DNA of 64,000 nucleotides, taken from NCBI RefSeq assembly GCF_028640845.1, contig NC_080539.1, positions 370,279,733-370,343,732 of the forward strand. The letters run 5' to 3'. Below the pieces are notes generated by a model, which worked only from the letters and a program-made list of their open reading frames with translations, made no database searches and was not told the origin of the DNA. Both the position numbers and the translations under genes were made by a program. The stretch's first letter is position 1. Every line of letters begins with the position of its first letter. The stretch comes from Ahaetulla prasina (Eukaryota > Chordata > Lepidosauria > Squamata > Colubridae). Positions 59,465 through 64,000 of the stretch are shown piece after piece.

Positions 59465-61863
59465 AGGTATACAGATAGATGGTGCTTAGATTAGACATGA
59501 ATTTATCGATTTTATACAAGTGGCATTGGTATACTACAATAAACATGTTGTAACAATAAATTCAGATGGTTTAGGCAGTTTTTCTTAATCTCAACAATTG
59601 TGAGATGGGTAGACTTCAACCGGTGGTGAAATGTACTGGTTCTGTGCGCGTGGCTTGGTGGTGGTGGTGTCATGTGACTGGGTGGGAGTGGCCTTTTTTT
59701 TTTTTTACTTTTTTAAGGCATTTTTTTTACTATCGGTTCGCCCCTGACTTCAACCCCCAGAATTCCCCAGCAACATTTTCTGCTGTTCACATGTGACTTC
59801 CAGCAAGAATTCTGATTGGTTGATCTATCGATTACCACTAGTCCTCGGCTTACAGCCACTTGTTTAGCAACCGCTCAAAGTTACAAGGGCACCAAAAAAA
59901 AAGTGACTTACGCTTATGACCGCCACAGCACCCCCCACGGTCACATGATCAAACTTGGCCAAACTGCATGTGTTTTTGATGGTTGCAGAATCCCGGGGTC
60001 ACGTGATCACCATTTGTGACCTTCCCAGCCAGCTTCTGACAAGTAAAGTCAATGGGGGAAAAACCAGATTTGCTTAAGAACCGCATGATTCACTTAACAA
60101 CTGCAGTGATTCGCTCAACAACCATGGCAAAAAAAAATTCACAAAATTGGCCCTGACTCCCATAACAACTGCCTTGCCAAGCAGCGGAAATTCTGGTCCC
60201 GATTACGGCCTTAAATCGAGGATTACCTGTTGGAGTAATCCTCCATCTAAGATTCAACGGCCCTCTAGATCAGGGGTGTCAAAACTCGATTTCATTGAGG
60301 GCTGTGTTTCAGAGGTGGGTTTCAGCAGGTTCTGACCAGTTCTGCAGAACCGGTAGCGGAAATTTTGAGTAGTTCAGAGAGAATCGGTAGTAAAAATTCT
60401 GACTGGCCCCGCCCCCATCTATACTCTGCCTCCCAAGTCCCAGCTGATCAGGAGGGGATGGGGATTTTGCAGTATCCTTCCCCTGCCACACCCACCAAGT
60501 CACGCCCACCAAGCTACACCCACAGAACCGGTAGTAAAAAAAAAATTGAAACTCACCACGGCTGTTGTGTCTGCGCCCCCCCGAGTCGGGCCCCCTGCCA
60601 GAAAGTGACTTGGAAAGTGAGGGGGAAGGGCCATCAGGACTTACCTTGGGAGCACTGGCTTCCCTGGCTCAGCTCCAGGAGCCAGAGGCAGGCCAGGTGG
60701 AAGAGATAACGAGGCCTCCGTCCCCTGACTCTTTCCCCCCTCCAGGCCACGCCTCCAGACCCAGCTGATGGCAATCAGGCCTGGCTGGACCCTAGGTTTC
60801 GTAGGCAGGAGAGGAGGGAACAACAGAAGCAAGAGTGGGGCAGGCCTACGAAGTGCTGAGTCATGGAGCCACACCCCACAGGATATAAAGGCAGCGAGAG
60901 CTGCTGTGCCTGTTCATAGCAGGCAAATCAACTGCTTAATTAGAGCTGAAGTACTGTTGTTCCTGGTTGACTCATCGGCATCAAGAGAGATAACAGAGTC
61001 ACTTGGCAGACGCTTGCTATTTTGCTGCCAGAACTGATAGTTGCCAGCTAATTAAATCATCGCTCGGACTAAGGCGAGGGGTACAGAACATCTACTGTGT
61101 TTGACCTCGGGGCGGCAGGCGTGGGCAGGGTGGGTGTGGGCAGCTCAACGACACTTATATCAGGGGCACCAGTGGTGGCCCGACCACTCTGCCTGCAAAA
61201 ACGGAGCTCAGGAGGGCTTAAACAGTAACAGCAACAGAATTGGAAGGGACCTTGGAGGTCATCTAGTCCAACCCCCTGCTCACGCAGGAGACCTGTTACT
61301 AGGGATTCGAACCGCCAAACTGACCACCTTTCTGATCGAGAAGCTCAGTTTCTTAGACACTGAGCCACCTAGTTAGGCTTCATGAGAAATTTCCTGACAG
61401 TTAGAACAATTAATCAGTGGAACGACTTGCCTGCAGAAGTTGTGAATGCTCCAACACTGGAAATTTTTAAGAATATGTTGGATAACCATCTGACTGAGAT
61501 GGTGTAGGGTTTCCTGCCTGGGCAGGGGGTTGGACTAGAAGGCCTCCAAGGTCCCTTCCAACTCTTGTTGTTGTTGTTGTTGTTGCTATTATTATTATTA
61601 TTATTACTATTACTACTATTAAGTCCCCTTGAGTTTGACACCCTGATCTAGATAGATTTTATCCACACTTGAAAATCTGTAAAGATCTTCAAGAAAATTG
61701 ATGATACAGCGGTCGTTAATGAGCTTTATGGAGCAGAAATGGGAATTTATTCACCTCCCTCTCCTTCCTTCCTTCGCAGCTGTCTATCCTGCCACCGCCA
61801 TCACCCCTGTCGCACAGGCCATCCCTCAGCCTCTTCCTATAATTCAGCAGCAACAGCGAGAAG
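33147..61863 (+). CDS. CELF5: CELF5, internal part of the gene (8 exons, both ends outside the window)
   Basis: CELF proteins are nuclear/cytoplasmic RNA-binding proteins that bind UG/GU-rich RNA and control alternative splicing, mRNA stability and translation. They have RRM1-RRM2, a long divergent linker and RRM3. The spliced exons give 280 codons plus one base without a stop: the end of RRM1, all of RRM2 (RNP2 KLFVGM, RNP1 KGCAFVKF), then the linker to QQQQRE. Exon lengths are 49, 129, 80, 147, 142, 147, 63 and 84 nt and the phases join throughout. Linker blocks such as [29 protein letters not shown] and VAETLHP match CELF5 as I remember it better than CELF3, 4 or 6. Introns inside the window are 11.4, 3.3, 3.1, 2.8, 1.8, 2.3 and 3.3 kb and are packed with transposons. 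The coordinates span exons and introns. The paralogue call is from recalled family sequence, not from a search. Confidence 0.93.
33343..35360. repeat. hAT-MITE-derived tandem array, unit about 82 bp, about 23 units
   Basis: Each unit contains gcaaagctggctgtggaatt, ctgggagttgaagtccgcc, aggcttaaagtggccaagg and ttggagacccctgatttaag. Units start near 33500 and repeat every 82-83 bp to 35340, with two inverted units at the left edge (33363-33490). The sequence is that of the MITE at 9199 plus a new linker (aagttacgcaaag, or ttcaggtatgcaaag in the last units). It lies in the CELF5 intron about 150 bp after the 49-nt exon. Confidence 0.95.
35544..35931. mobile_element. Inverted-terminus repeat, nearly complete copy
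   Basis: atagtcctcgagttatggcc to gctctaagtcaaggattt; a good reference copy for this family. Confidence 0.65.
35932..36437. other. AT-rich stretch and SINE body fragment at 36166-36290
   Basis: 36166-36290 (catgaaagccagcggggaga to agggttgttgttgtgggga) is the body of the tRNA-derived SINE seen at 58612. No gene seen. Confidence 0.55.
36438..36537. repeat. (CCTT)n microsatellite
   Basis: About 20 cctt units followed by ccct variants. Confidence 0.97.
36538..37040. other. No gene seen
   Basis: Intron sequence without recognised repeats. Confidence 0.45.
37044..37525. mobile_element. hAT fragment, L2 tail and second hAT remnant
   Basis: 37044-37135 starts cagtggtgggattcagccag; 37190-37395 is an L2-like tail (ccgccctgaatccttcggga); 37440-37525 ends ggttgactaccactg. 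Confidence 0.55.
37526..37800. mobile_element. Inverted-terminus repeat fragments
   Basis: Two partial copies, ending gaggactacctgtag and gtcgaggactccctg. Confidence 0.5.
37865..38520 (+). mobile_element. CR1 LINE, C-terminal reverse-transcriptase region
   Basis: An open frame of about 180 codons (37889-38428) shows the end of the CR1 polymerase: [57 protein letters not shown]. It breaks at VRTINQW, then a tail. The longest intact CR1 frame in the window; still a 5'-truncated copy. Confidence 0.92.
38530..38835. mobile_element. Penelope-like fragment
   Basis: ttgcagagggttcattagcc and actaggtaacatcatcagtg match the family at 3232 and 45600. A minus-strand frame is open but without family motifs. 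Confidence 0.45.
38843..39460. repeat. Polypyrimidine (CTTT/CCTT)n tract ending in (TTTA)n
   Basis: About 580 bp of pyrimidines on the + strand, then attt units at 39428-39455. Confidence 0.97.
39461..40990 (-). mobile_element. Three tandem L2-like LINE 3' segments
   Basis: Minus-strand frames with [20 protein letters not shown] type sequence occur near 39640-39870, 40180-40410 and 40720-40910. Each is bounded by the same tttaaaatttaaacattta and ataataaaaccccatttaaa linker. Period is about 540 bp between units 1 and 2. The third unit is cut by the LTR at 40995. Confidence 0.85.
40995..41502 (-). mobile_element. Solo LTR, 508 bp, TSD GGACC
   Basis: Ends tgttctgtctcc and gagccacaaca; exact flanks GGACC at 40990-40994 and 41503-41507. 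The proximal promoter region is partly duplicated (two tccttatatat blocks near 41180-41215). Confidence 0.9.
41508..41790. repeat. Small inverted relative of the hAT-MITE array
   Basis: Three units (cttggcaactttaagcctgg, cttcaactcccagaattcc, gccagctttgcgtacctga) in the opposite orientation to 33343-35360, then one half unit in the forward sense. They share the pyrimidine-strand form of the ttcaggtatgcaaag linker found at the right edge of the larger array. Confidence 0.88.
41825..42358. mobile_element. Two inverted-terminus repeats, one nested or adjacent
   Basis: agtcctcaacttacgaacac starts a first copy; ggtcaccctcgacttacgac at 41972 starts a second that ends tcaaggactacctgtaa. Confidence 0.6.
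42520..43075 (-). mobile_element. Probable LINE (L1-like) 3' UTR, C/T-rich
   Basis: ttttttattttccataataa and aaatataacataaaacataa flank a C/T-rich centre, resembling the minus strand of an L1-type 3' region. No frame preserved. Confidence 0.4.
43080..43650 (-). mobile_element. Penelope-like element, GIY-YIG endonuclease region
   Basis: Minus-strand frames read [33 protein letters not shown] and, in a shifted frame, [14 protein letters not shown]. This is the GIY-YIG nuclease end of Penelope-like retroelements; the frame is broken. Confidence 0.7.
43651..43861. other. No gene seen; SINE-like 3' end leads into the array
   Basis: cttgagaggcgagttgggtt and agagggactggcccaaagtc resemble a SINE body. 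Confidence 0.5.
43862..44432. repeat. SINE-derived minisatellite, about 8 units of 67 bp
   Basis: Units carry caaagtcacccagctggcct, tcatggctaaggcgggacta and gaactcaccgtctcctggtg. This is the tRNA-like end and adjacent body of the SINE at 58612-58800, tandemly repeated and diverged. The last unit runs into the complete tRNA-like end cgttacacaaacctggctct. Confidence 0.88.
44547..44675 (+). CDS. CELF5: CELF5 exon, first half of RRM2 (129 nt)
   Basis: The acceptor is tttcttttcttctag and the donor AAAG|GTCAGT. It begins with two bases that finish a glycine codon, then [18 protein letters not shown] and on to [13 protein letters not shown], and ends one base into the next glycine codon. KLFVGM is the RNP2 strand of RRM2 and the rest is helix 1 and strand 2. 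The preceding 550 bp is a SINE-derived minisatellite ending about 115 bp before the exon. A palindromic hAT element with an LTR follows about 100 bp downstream. Confidence 0.95.
44686..44740 (+). mobile_element. Short SINE body fragment
   Basis: aggacccagattgttggagg and aaatatacaaataatgctta match the SINE at 54275, starting 10 bp after the exon donor. Confidence 0.6.
44741..45480. mobile_element. Palindromic hAT-like element with a solo LTR at its centre
   Basis: Left arm 44772-44813 (ctctggatagttttagtggt, gagttgctcctggttcggtc) is the inverted complement of the right arm ending at 45466. The LTR 44814-45317 (minus strand, 504 bp) has exact GGTCC flanks (44809-44813, 45318-45322) and a U3 frame open from its first bases. 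Confidence 0.85.
45481..45763. other. Intron sequence with a Penelope-like piece at about 45600-45690
   Basis: ttgcagacgtttcattacca and actaggtaacatcatcagga; no gene seen. Confidence 0.45.
45764..46156 (-). mobile_element. CR1 3' end split by a hAT element
   Basis: CR1 tail cacagaataacagagttgga to ttctagtcc, then hAT caggggtgctgaacttgatt to gccttgagtttgacaac (about 45806-46103), then CR1 again (ctagtccaaccccctgctca). Confidence 0.7.
46157..47090. mobile_element. hAT element carrying a solo LTR (46428-46979), TSD GGTCC
   Basis: The LTR is on the minus strand, 552 bp, with exact GGTCC flanks (46423-46427, 46980-46984) and TATA tttatataggcca. The host hAT starts gtgatggtgaacctatggca. The U3 frame is open from outside the LTR ([14 protein letters not shown]) but shifts before the usual DPRFRR end. 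Confidence 0.85.
47094..47152. repeat. (ATTT)n microsatellite
   Basis: About 14 tttatt units at the tail of the LINE that follows on the minus strand. Confidence 0.95.
47153..47990 (-). mobile_element. Non-LTR retrotransposon, C-terminal reverse-transcriptase end
   Basis: A minus-strand frame of about 230 codons (47181-47876) includes [35 protein letters not shown] and [20 protein letters not shown], the thumb/C-terminal region of CR1/jockey-type polymerases. A shifted frame adds [15 protein letters not shown] upstream. Family not determined. Its 5' limit lies within tens of bases of the CELF5 acceptor at 48008. Confidence 0.8.
48009..48088 (+). CDS. CELF5: CELF5 exon, RNP1 and helix 2 of RRM2 (80 nt)
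   Basis: The acceptor is cctgtcctttccag and the donor CCC|GTAAGT. It encodes [20 protein letters not shown] and ends HGSQTMP, in phase 0. The RNP1 motif KGCAFVKF is split across the junction with the preceding exon, as in other CELF genes, and 80 nt is the usual length. An antisense LINE reverse-transcriptase fragment runs to within roughly 20-60 bp of the acceptor. Confidence 0.95.
48215..49640 (+). mobile_element. Penelope-like element split by a solo LTR
   Basis: 48440-48653 encodes [31 protein letters not shown] and [13 protein letters not shown] (GIY-YIG nuclease); after the LTR, 49290-49400 continues with gctggtttgaaagaggggtc ([13 protein letters not shown]). Inverted end blocks (ttttgcttctcctccaagaa and cttcttggatgagaag) are typical of these elements. 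Confidence 0.8.
48654..49284 (+). mobile_element. Solo LTR, 631 bp
   Basis: TGTTTTGACTCGTCC to AATGGGACACGACA. Flanks ggacc/tcacc match 3/5 only. TATA gcctatataaagg near 49071. The U3 frame 48658-49026 is open through [11 protein letters not shown], then [18 protein letters not shown]. Same length as the LTR at 28063. Confidence 0.85.
49641..50190. mobile_element. Inverted-terminus repeat at 49785-50160
   Basis: caggtagtccttgacttaca to cagtcgtaagtcgaggactg. The 140 bp before it holds nothing I recognise. Confidence 0.6.
50200..50668 (+). mobile_element. CR1 LINE 3' end
   Basis: An open frame of about 120 codons: [57 protein letters not shown]. Tail ggactagaaggcctccaagg runs straight into (atgtt)n. 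Confidence 0.9.
50669..50817. repeat. (ATGTT)n microsatellite
   Basis: About 29 near-perfect units between the + CR1 end and minus-strand CR1 ends. Confidence 0.98.
50818..51090 (-). mobile_element. Three successive CR1 3' ends in antisense
   Basis: cttggaggtcttctagtcca-type ends recur at about 50820, 50907 and 50992, each followed by part of the CR1 3' region. They sit 50-300 bp before the exon at 51141. Confidence 0.85.
51141..51287 (+). CDS. CELF5: CELF5 exon, last strand of RRM2 and start of linker (147 nt)
   Basis: The acceptor is tgtctagcag and the donor GCG|GTGAGT. It has 49 full codons: [20 protein letters not shown], then a linker rich in M, Q, G and P ending [25 protein letters not shown] is nearly invariant in CELF3-6 and closes RRM2. 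Three CR1 3' ends in antisense orientation lie directly upstream. Confidence 0.95.
51288..51995. other. Intron sequence with a degenerate direct repeat near 51410-51535
   Basis: gagaaaggaaaaggattgggg...gagggacgc and gagaaaaacggtgcggggag...gagggacgc are two related units of about 80 bp. Otherwise nothing recognised. Confidence 0.5.
51996..52655. mobile_element. hAT-like element with internal palindromes (relative of 27332)
   Basis: caggggtgaaatactcctgg to ggttaaaatttcacgactg; same ttttaaaagcattttttatt/aaaaaatgcttttaaaa alternation. No matching 8-bp flanks seen. Confidence 0.7.
52656..54057 (-). mobile_element. Antisense LINE fragment interrupted by about 1 kb of insertions
   Basis: 52660-52915 ([30 protein letters not shown]) and 53930-54057 ([12 protein letters not shown]) are the two parts of one copy of the LINE at 47153; the break falls at caagatta/ttaggtttacaac. 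The insert holds half a hAT MITE (52931-52998), unassigned DNA (52999-53341) and a solo LTR. Confidence 0.75.
53347..53904 (+). mobile_element. Solo LTR, 558 bp, TSD CTTCC
   Basis: TGTTGTGTCTCGCCC to GTGGGACACGACA; exact flanks CTTCC at 53342-53346 and 53905-53909. TATA gcctatataaagg near 53721. The U3 frame (53431-53691) ends [18 protein letters not shown]; one missing C near the start puts it out of frame with the LTR edge. Confidence 0.93.
54110..54251 (+). CDS. CELF5: CELF5 exon, linker (142 nt)
   Basis: The acceptor is ttctctgtgacag and the donor TCAG|GTAAGG. It encodes [18 protein letters not shown], then [15 protein letters not shown], then APIAPTS and one base of a glycine codon. This is the divergent domain between RRM2 and RRM3, which in CELF proteins carries activation and repression activities and is often alternatively spliced. 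The CHIQQIG block supports CELF5. A tRNA-derived SINE lies just downstream. Confidence 0.93.
54275..54530 (+). mobile_element. tRNA-derived SINE
   Basis: Head ggcctctggtggctcagact, B-box attcaagtcccacc, body ggttgactcagccttccatc, tail taagccgccctgagtcttca. It starts about 25 bp after an exon donor. Confidence 0.85.
54660..54780 (+). mobile_element. CR1 fragment
   Basis: attattgcatcaagttttgg to ggattagaggttaagaaata, the ERVQRRATK region, ending where the purine tract begins. Confidence 0.75.
54781..55976. repeat. Polypurine tract (GAAA/GGAA), about 1.2 kb
   Basis: Purines on the + strand with only scattered pyrimidines, organised in loose higher-order blocks ending gaaagataaagaaagaagg. It ends about 45 bp before the exon at 56019. 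Open frames of 396 and 444 codons are pure K/E/R or S/F/L low-complexity artefacts. Confidence 0.98.
56019..56165 (+). CDS. CELF5: CELF5 exon, linker (147 nt)
   Basis: The acceptor is a 40-bp pyrimidine run ending tcctgcag and the donor ACAG|GTAGGA. After completing a glycine codon it reads [16 protein letters not shown], then [20 protein letters not shown] and [12 protein letters not shown], ending one base into the next codon. The end reads VPCT where I recall VPYP in human CELF5. The pyrimidine tract is immediately preceded by a 1.2-kb GAAA/GGAA tract. Confidence 0.93.
56206..56345. mobile_element. hAT MITE relic (palindromic)
   Basis: gcagggcccttttatagcat with ggacttcaactcccagaatt faces attctgggagttgaagtcca and acaaaagggccctgac. 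Confidence 0.7.
56346..56913. repeat. Tandem repeat of about 100 bp at 56555-56890, three to four units
   Basis: Each unit has gggttctaatccctcctcag, actcattggctgattt and gagccaatcag plus ggaggagctg. The paired attgg/ccaat motifs recur in every unit. 56346-56554 holds nothing recognised. Confidence 0.75.
56922..57767. mobile_element. hAT MITE with a 700-bp GATA-rich insert, TSD CTCTGAGG
   Basis: The two hairpin arms (caggggtctccaaccttggc and ccaaggttggagacccctg) are separated at the loop by 56996-57692. Exact 8-bp flanks CTCTGAGG at 56914-56921 and 57768-57775 show that the outer ends were one insertion. The insert has unique flank DNA (57000-57100) and a (tcta)n tract with variants. Confidence 0.9.
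57865..58222. mobile_element. Inverted-terminus repeat copy
   Basis: gggttcctcgacttacaaca to gcgtaacttgaggactgact, ending about 200 bp before the exon at 58428. Confidence 0.6.
58428..58490 (+). CDS. CELF5: CELF5 exon, linker (63 nt)
   Basis: The acceptor is ctctcttcttttag and the donor GCAG|GTAACT. It encodes [21 protein letters not shown] plus one base. 63 nt is a multiple of three and the phase is 1 on both sides, so skipping it would keep the frame. It lies between the arms of a 0.7-kb inverted duplication (56996-57692 and about 58840-59590). Confidence 0.94.
58612..58803 (+). mobile_element. tRNA-derived SINE, source type of the 43862 array
   Basis: gaggcagtttgatctagtgg, tgaaggcagcaggctggaaa and gtgagttctagtcctac form the tRNA-like head; gctgggtgactttgggccaa is the body. 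Confidence 0.75.
58805..59592. repeat. (GATA)n-rich arm, inverted copy of 56996-57692
   Basis: Read on the minus strand it follows 56996-57692 in detail, not only in the gata runs: the unique stretch around ttcatgtctaatctaagcac, ctctatctactgtatcta, gcatctccattt and the ctatcacctctttctatat block all match. Confidence 0.93.
59600..60235. mobile_element. hAT remnants and an inverted-terminus repeat (59836-60232)
   Basis: 59620-59745 (ccggtggtgaaatgtactgg to tatcggttcgcccctg) is hAT-like; the rest has ctagtcctcggcttacagcc and taaatcgaggattacctgt as the two ends. Confidence 0.55.
60271..61645. mobile_element. hAT element with nested hAT, LTR, SINE fragment and CR1 end
   Basis: Outer termini caggggtgtcaaaactcgat and cttgagtttgacaccctg; flanks CTCTAGAT (60263-60270) and ATCTAGAT (61646-61653) match 7/8. 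An inner hAT starts at 60310 (cagaggtgggtttcagcagg); its ctgtgttt target copy recurs at about 61095. A Sauria SINE head lies at 61300-61375 and a CR1 3' end at 61380-61565 that passes into (ttg)n and (att)n. Confidence 0.75.
60563..61090 (+). mobile_element. Solo LTR, 528 bp
   Basis: TGTTGTGTCTGCGCC to GGGTACAGAACA, type B; TATA aggatataaagg near 60881. Flanks acggc/tctac do not match. The U3 frame has one extra C near its start. Confidence 0.8.
61780..61863 (+). CDS. CELF5: CELF5 exon, linker ending before RRM3 (84 nt)
   Basis: The acceptor is ctccttccttccttcgcag and the donor GAAG|GTAGGT. It encodes [19 protein letters not shown], then PIIQQQQRE plus one base of a glycine codon. In the family the next exon starts PEGCNLFIYHLP (RRM3), and I do not find it in the remaining 2.1 kb. 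84 nt with phase 1 at both ends makes it a frame-neutral cassette. Confidence 0.94.
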
Positions 61864-61899
61864 GTAGGTAGGTCTTCTCCTGCAGGGACATGGTGGGGA

Positions 61900-62125
61900 A
61901 ACGACCCCATAATCCCTTGCGGGGTGGAGTCTGGGCCACTGAATGGAGCTAGCAGAGTGTTTACTGGCCTGATGCCCTTCCTGACGCCAGTGTGGAGTTT
62001 TGTTCAGCAGATATATATTCCCAGTGTGCCCAGAGAGAGAAATATCTGCCTCTACCAAGGATTGAACTCACAGCCTCCTGACTGTGAGGCGAAAGCTCGA
62101 CCTCTAGGCCACCGTACCACTTAAA
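61900..62125 (-). mobile_element. tRNA-derived SINE, second type
   Basis: Minus-strand head tggtacggtggcctagaggt and gtgagttcaatccttgg act as A and B boxes; the body contains ggcatcaggccagtaaacac. Confidence 0.6.
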
Positions 62126-62375
62126 GTCCCTTATGTTGGAAGATCTGGTTCCAAGCCGGGAGAAAGACGCTGAAAATAAAATGGAGGCAGGCTGCAGGAA
62201 AGGAAATCTCTCTTTATTGAGAAGCTGGAAACTTCTGTGACAGCAGCATGTTTCCGGGGTGGCTGTCAAAATGAGGGTTGAGATAGGCGAGCTTTTATAC
62301 ATTCTTTGGGGCTTTGTGATTGAGATGCCTGCTCCTTATGAAATGTACTTTGCTTAAGTGTGCCCTTTTTGGTAT
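62126..62375. other. No gene seen
   Basis: Intron sequence; ctttattgagaagctggaaa and similar do not match anything I can name. Confidence 0.4.
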
Positions 62376-63391
62376 TTTATTTTATTTTATTTTTTAAACC
62401 TTTAAATGTTTATTAACATTTAAAATCCTAAATCCTAAAATACAAGTTAAAAAACATCTATAACAAAAATCCATCCGTAATAATTATACAATTCAACGTC
62501 ATTCTGACAGTACGTAATTCTTAACTTTGTACATCTGTTCCCAAATATTCCTACTGAATCAACAAATTTAAACACATTTTGTATCTTATTTTATTCTATA
62601 CGTTCCCTATTTTTAATTTCTATCCATTGATACCAATTTTCCCAAGTTAAATAGTATTCCGAGTCTTCCTTCTTATTTAATTCTAAAGTAAGTGTGTCCA
62701 TTTTCTGCACATTCGAAAATTTTCTGGATTATTGCGCAGTCTGTTAGTATAGTGGACATTTTTCAGGCTTGTGCGAGTACGATTCTTGCTGCCGTGGTTA
62801 TGTGAATAATCAAATATTTAATCCTTTTAGGATAATTTCCTGTAATAATCCATAGTAGAAACAGTTCAGGTTTCAATTCTATATTACAGTGTGTGATTTC
62901 TTTTAGCCATTTTTGTATTTTAATCCCATTTTTTTTACTTCTGGGCAAAGCCACCATACATGGAAGTAGGTACCTTGTACTTGTTTGCATTTCCAGCAAT
63001 TAGGTTTCAGGTTAGGGTACATTTTTGCGAGTCTTGTTGGGGCTAAATGCCACCGATAGAACTTTTTATTTTTATTTGAATTTATATCCCGCCCTTCTCC
63101 GAAGACTCAGGGCGGCTTACACTGTGTTAAGCAATACTAATTTTATATTGGTTTTCTTTATATGCGGCAGATTTTGTTAATGTATAGTTTTTTTTCCCAA
63201 TTTTTTTTTCAATCTTCTAACTCAATGTTGTGCCCAATATTTTTAGCCCATGCTATCATTGATCCCTTTACAATTTCTTCTTCTAAATCAAAATTTAATA
63301 AATAATTATATATTTTAGATAATAATTTCTCTTCCGGGCTTGTCTGGAATTTGTATTTGGTATTTTAATTATTGTTGCCTGACTCCCATTT
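62376..63391 (-). mobile_element. L1 LINE ORF2 3' end and 3' UTR
   Basis: The minus-strand frame at 62763-62999 reads MLEMQTSTRYLLPCMVALP then IKIQKWLKEITHCNIELKPE and IKYLIIHITTAARIVLAQA, the cysteine-region end of L1 ORF2. A SINE tail (63064-63135) interrupts it and L1 continues to 63391. Several family cysteines/tryptophans are altered. Confidence 0.8.
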
Positions 63392-63892
63392 TGTTGTGCC
63401 TCGTCCGCTTTCCCCGCAGCCGGGGCCTTCTAATCTGCTTCCAAACGCTGAGGAATGTCCTAGTATGCCTCCCGGCCCCAGCCCTGGCTCCATGCCCAGA
63501 CAGGCTGAGGAAGAAGAAGCGCCTCCAGCCCCCAGCCCTGGCTCCATGCCCAGGCAAACGGAGCAACTAGACCCCTCCCCCTCCCCCACAGCATGTGAAC
63601 CTGAGGAAGGTCAATTACCAACAGCTGCAGACTGGAGTGACCCTCGCTTCAGGAGAATTGATAGGCGGCGGCAACAGAAGGAAGGGAGGGGCAGGCTGGG
63701 ATAAGTGCTGAGTCATGGAGCCACACCCCATGGCCTATATAAAGGATCTGCTTTCTGGCATTCTCTGAGTCAGGCAAAGTCTACCTTATCTTGCTGAAAT
63801 CACTTTCTGGTCTCCTGCCTGCCTTGAGAACTTTGCTAGGACTTTGGCAGAGCTGCAGAGGCACGCCTGATTCGGAGGAGTGGGACACGACA
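63392..63892 (+). mobile_element. Solo LTR, 501 bp, TSD CATTT
   Basis: TGTTGTGCCTCGTCC to GTGGGACACGACA; exact flanks CATTT at 63387-63391 and 63893-63897. The U3 frame is open from the LTR edge (VVPRPLSPQPGPSNLLPN) to 63704, ending [20 protein letters not shown] gcctatataaagg near 63734. A deletion removes part of the R/U5 end. Confidence 0.93.
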
Positions 63893-63897
63893 CATTT

Positions 63898-64000
63898 TGT
63901 CTGGGAGGTCATGCCCTGTCCTTGGAGCTGGGTGGGGAATTGTAGGAGTCTTTGCTTTTCTGCTTTTCATCCCATCAGCTTCAGTCTTCTGCGGGAGCTG
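63898..64000. other. End of window, CELF5 intron
   Basis: No exon is recognisable; the RRM3 exon must lie further downstream. Confidence 0.5.

Noticed and set aside
61864..64000. RRM3 exon of CELF5
   Set aside because: I looked for PEGCNLFIYHLP-like sequence with an acceptor and did not find it.

Overview
The window is vertebrate nuclear DNA, almost certainly from a squamate reptile and most likely a snake. The evidence is two Sauria-type SINEs (tRNA-like head, BovB-like tail), many CR1 LINE 3' ends that run into ATTCT or similar pentanucleotide tracts, long GATA arrays, and dense hAT, Penelope-like, L2 and L1 debris. Nothing in it is bacterial.

The only host gene I can support is the middle of CELF5 (CUGBP/Elav-like splicing factor), on the + strand. 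Eight exons are readable: 33147-33195, 44547-44675, 48009-48088, 51141-51287, 54110-54251, 56019-56165, 58428-58490 and 61780-61863. All have AG/GT boundaries and compatible phases, totalling 841 nt or 280 codons plus one base. They encode the end of RRM1, all of RRM2, and the linker up to the glutamine run just before RRM3. The upstream exons and the RRM3 exons lie outside the window, so bases 1-33146 are intron and the last 2.1 kb is also intron.

Layout. 1-7.5 kb and 12.4-21.6 kb are two copies of one large duplicated block (CR1, L2, hAT, Penelope-like, solo LTRs), separated by about 5 kb of spacer. The second copy has an extra 1.17-kb tandem repeat with an LTR hybrid at its junction, a clear mark of unequal exchange between two solo LTRs. 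21.4-33 kb holds microsatellites, inverted-terminus repeats, a 680-bp purine tract and more LTRs. At 33.3-35.4 kb, just after the first exon, a satellite-like array of about 23 units is built from a hAT MITE. 35-44 kb holds CR1, a CTTT tract, three tandem L2 tails, L1/Penelope fragments and a SINE-derived minisatellite. 44.5-64 kb carries seven exons set closely among nested transposons, including a 1.2-kb polypurine tract ending about 45 bp before one exon and a 0.7-kb inverted duplication around another.

About 19 related LTRs occur, none with an internal region. Ten have exact 5-bp target-site duplications, counting both copies of the duplicated block. Many keep an open frame from the first LTR bases to shortly before the TATA box. 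I regard that frame, the LTR recombination product, the hAT-derived satellite and the inverted duplication around the 63-nt exon as the most interesting signals. Identities and families were judged by eye; no alignment or database search was run.
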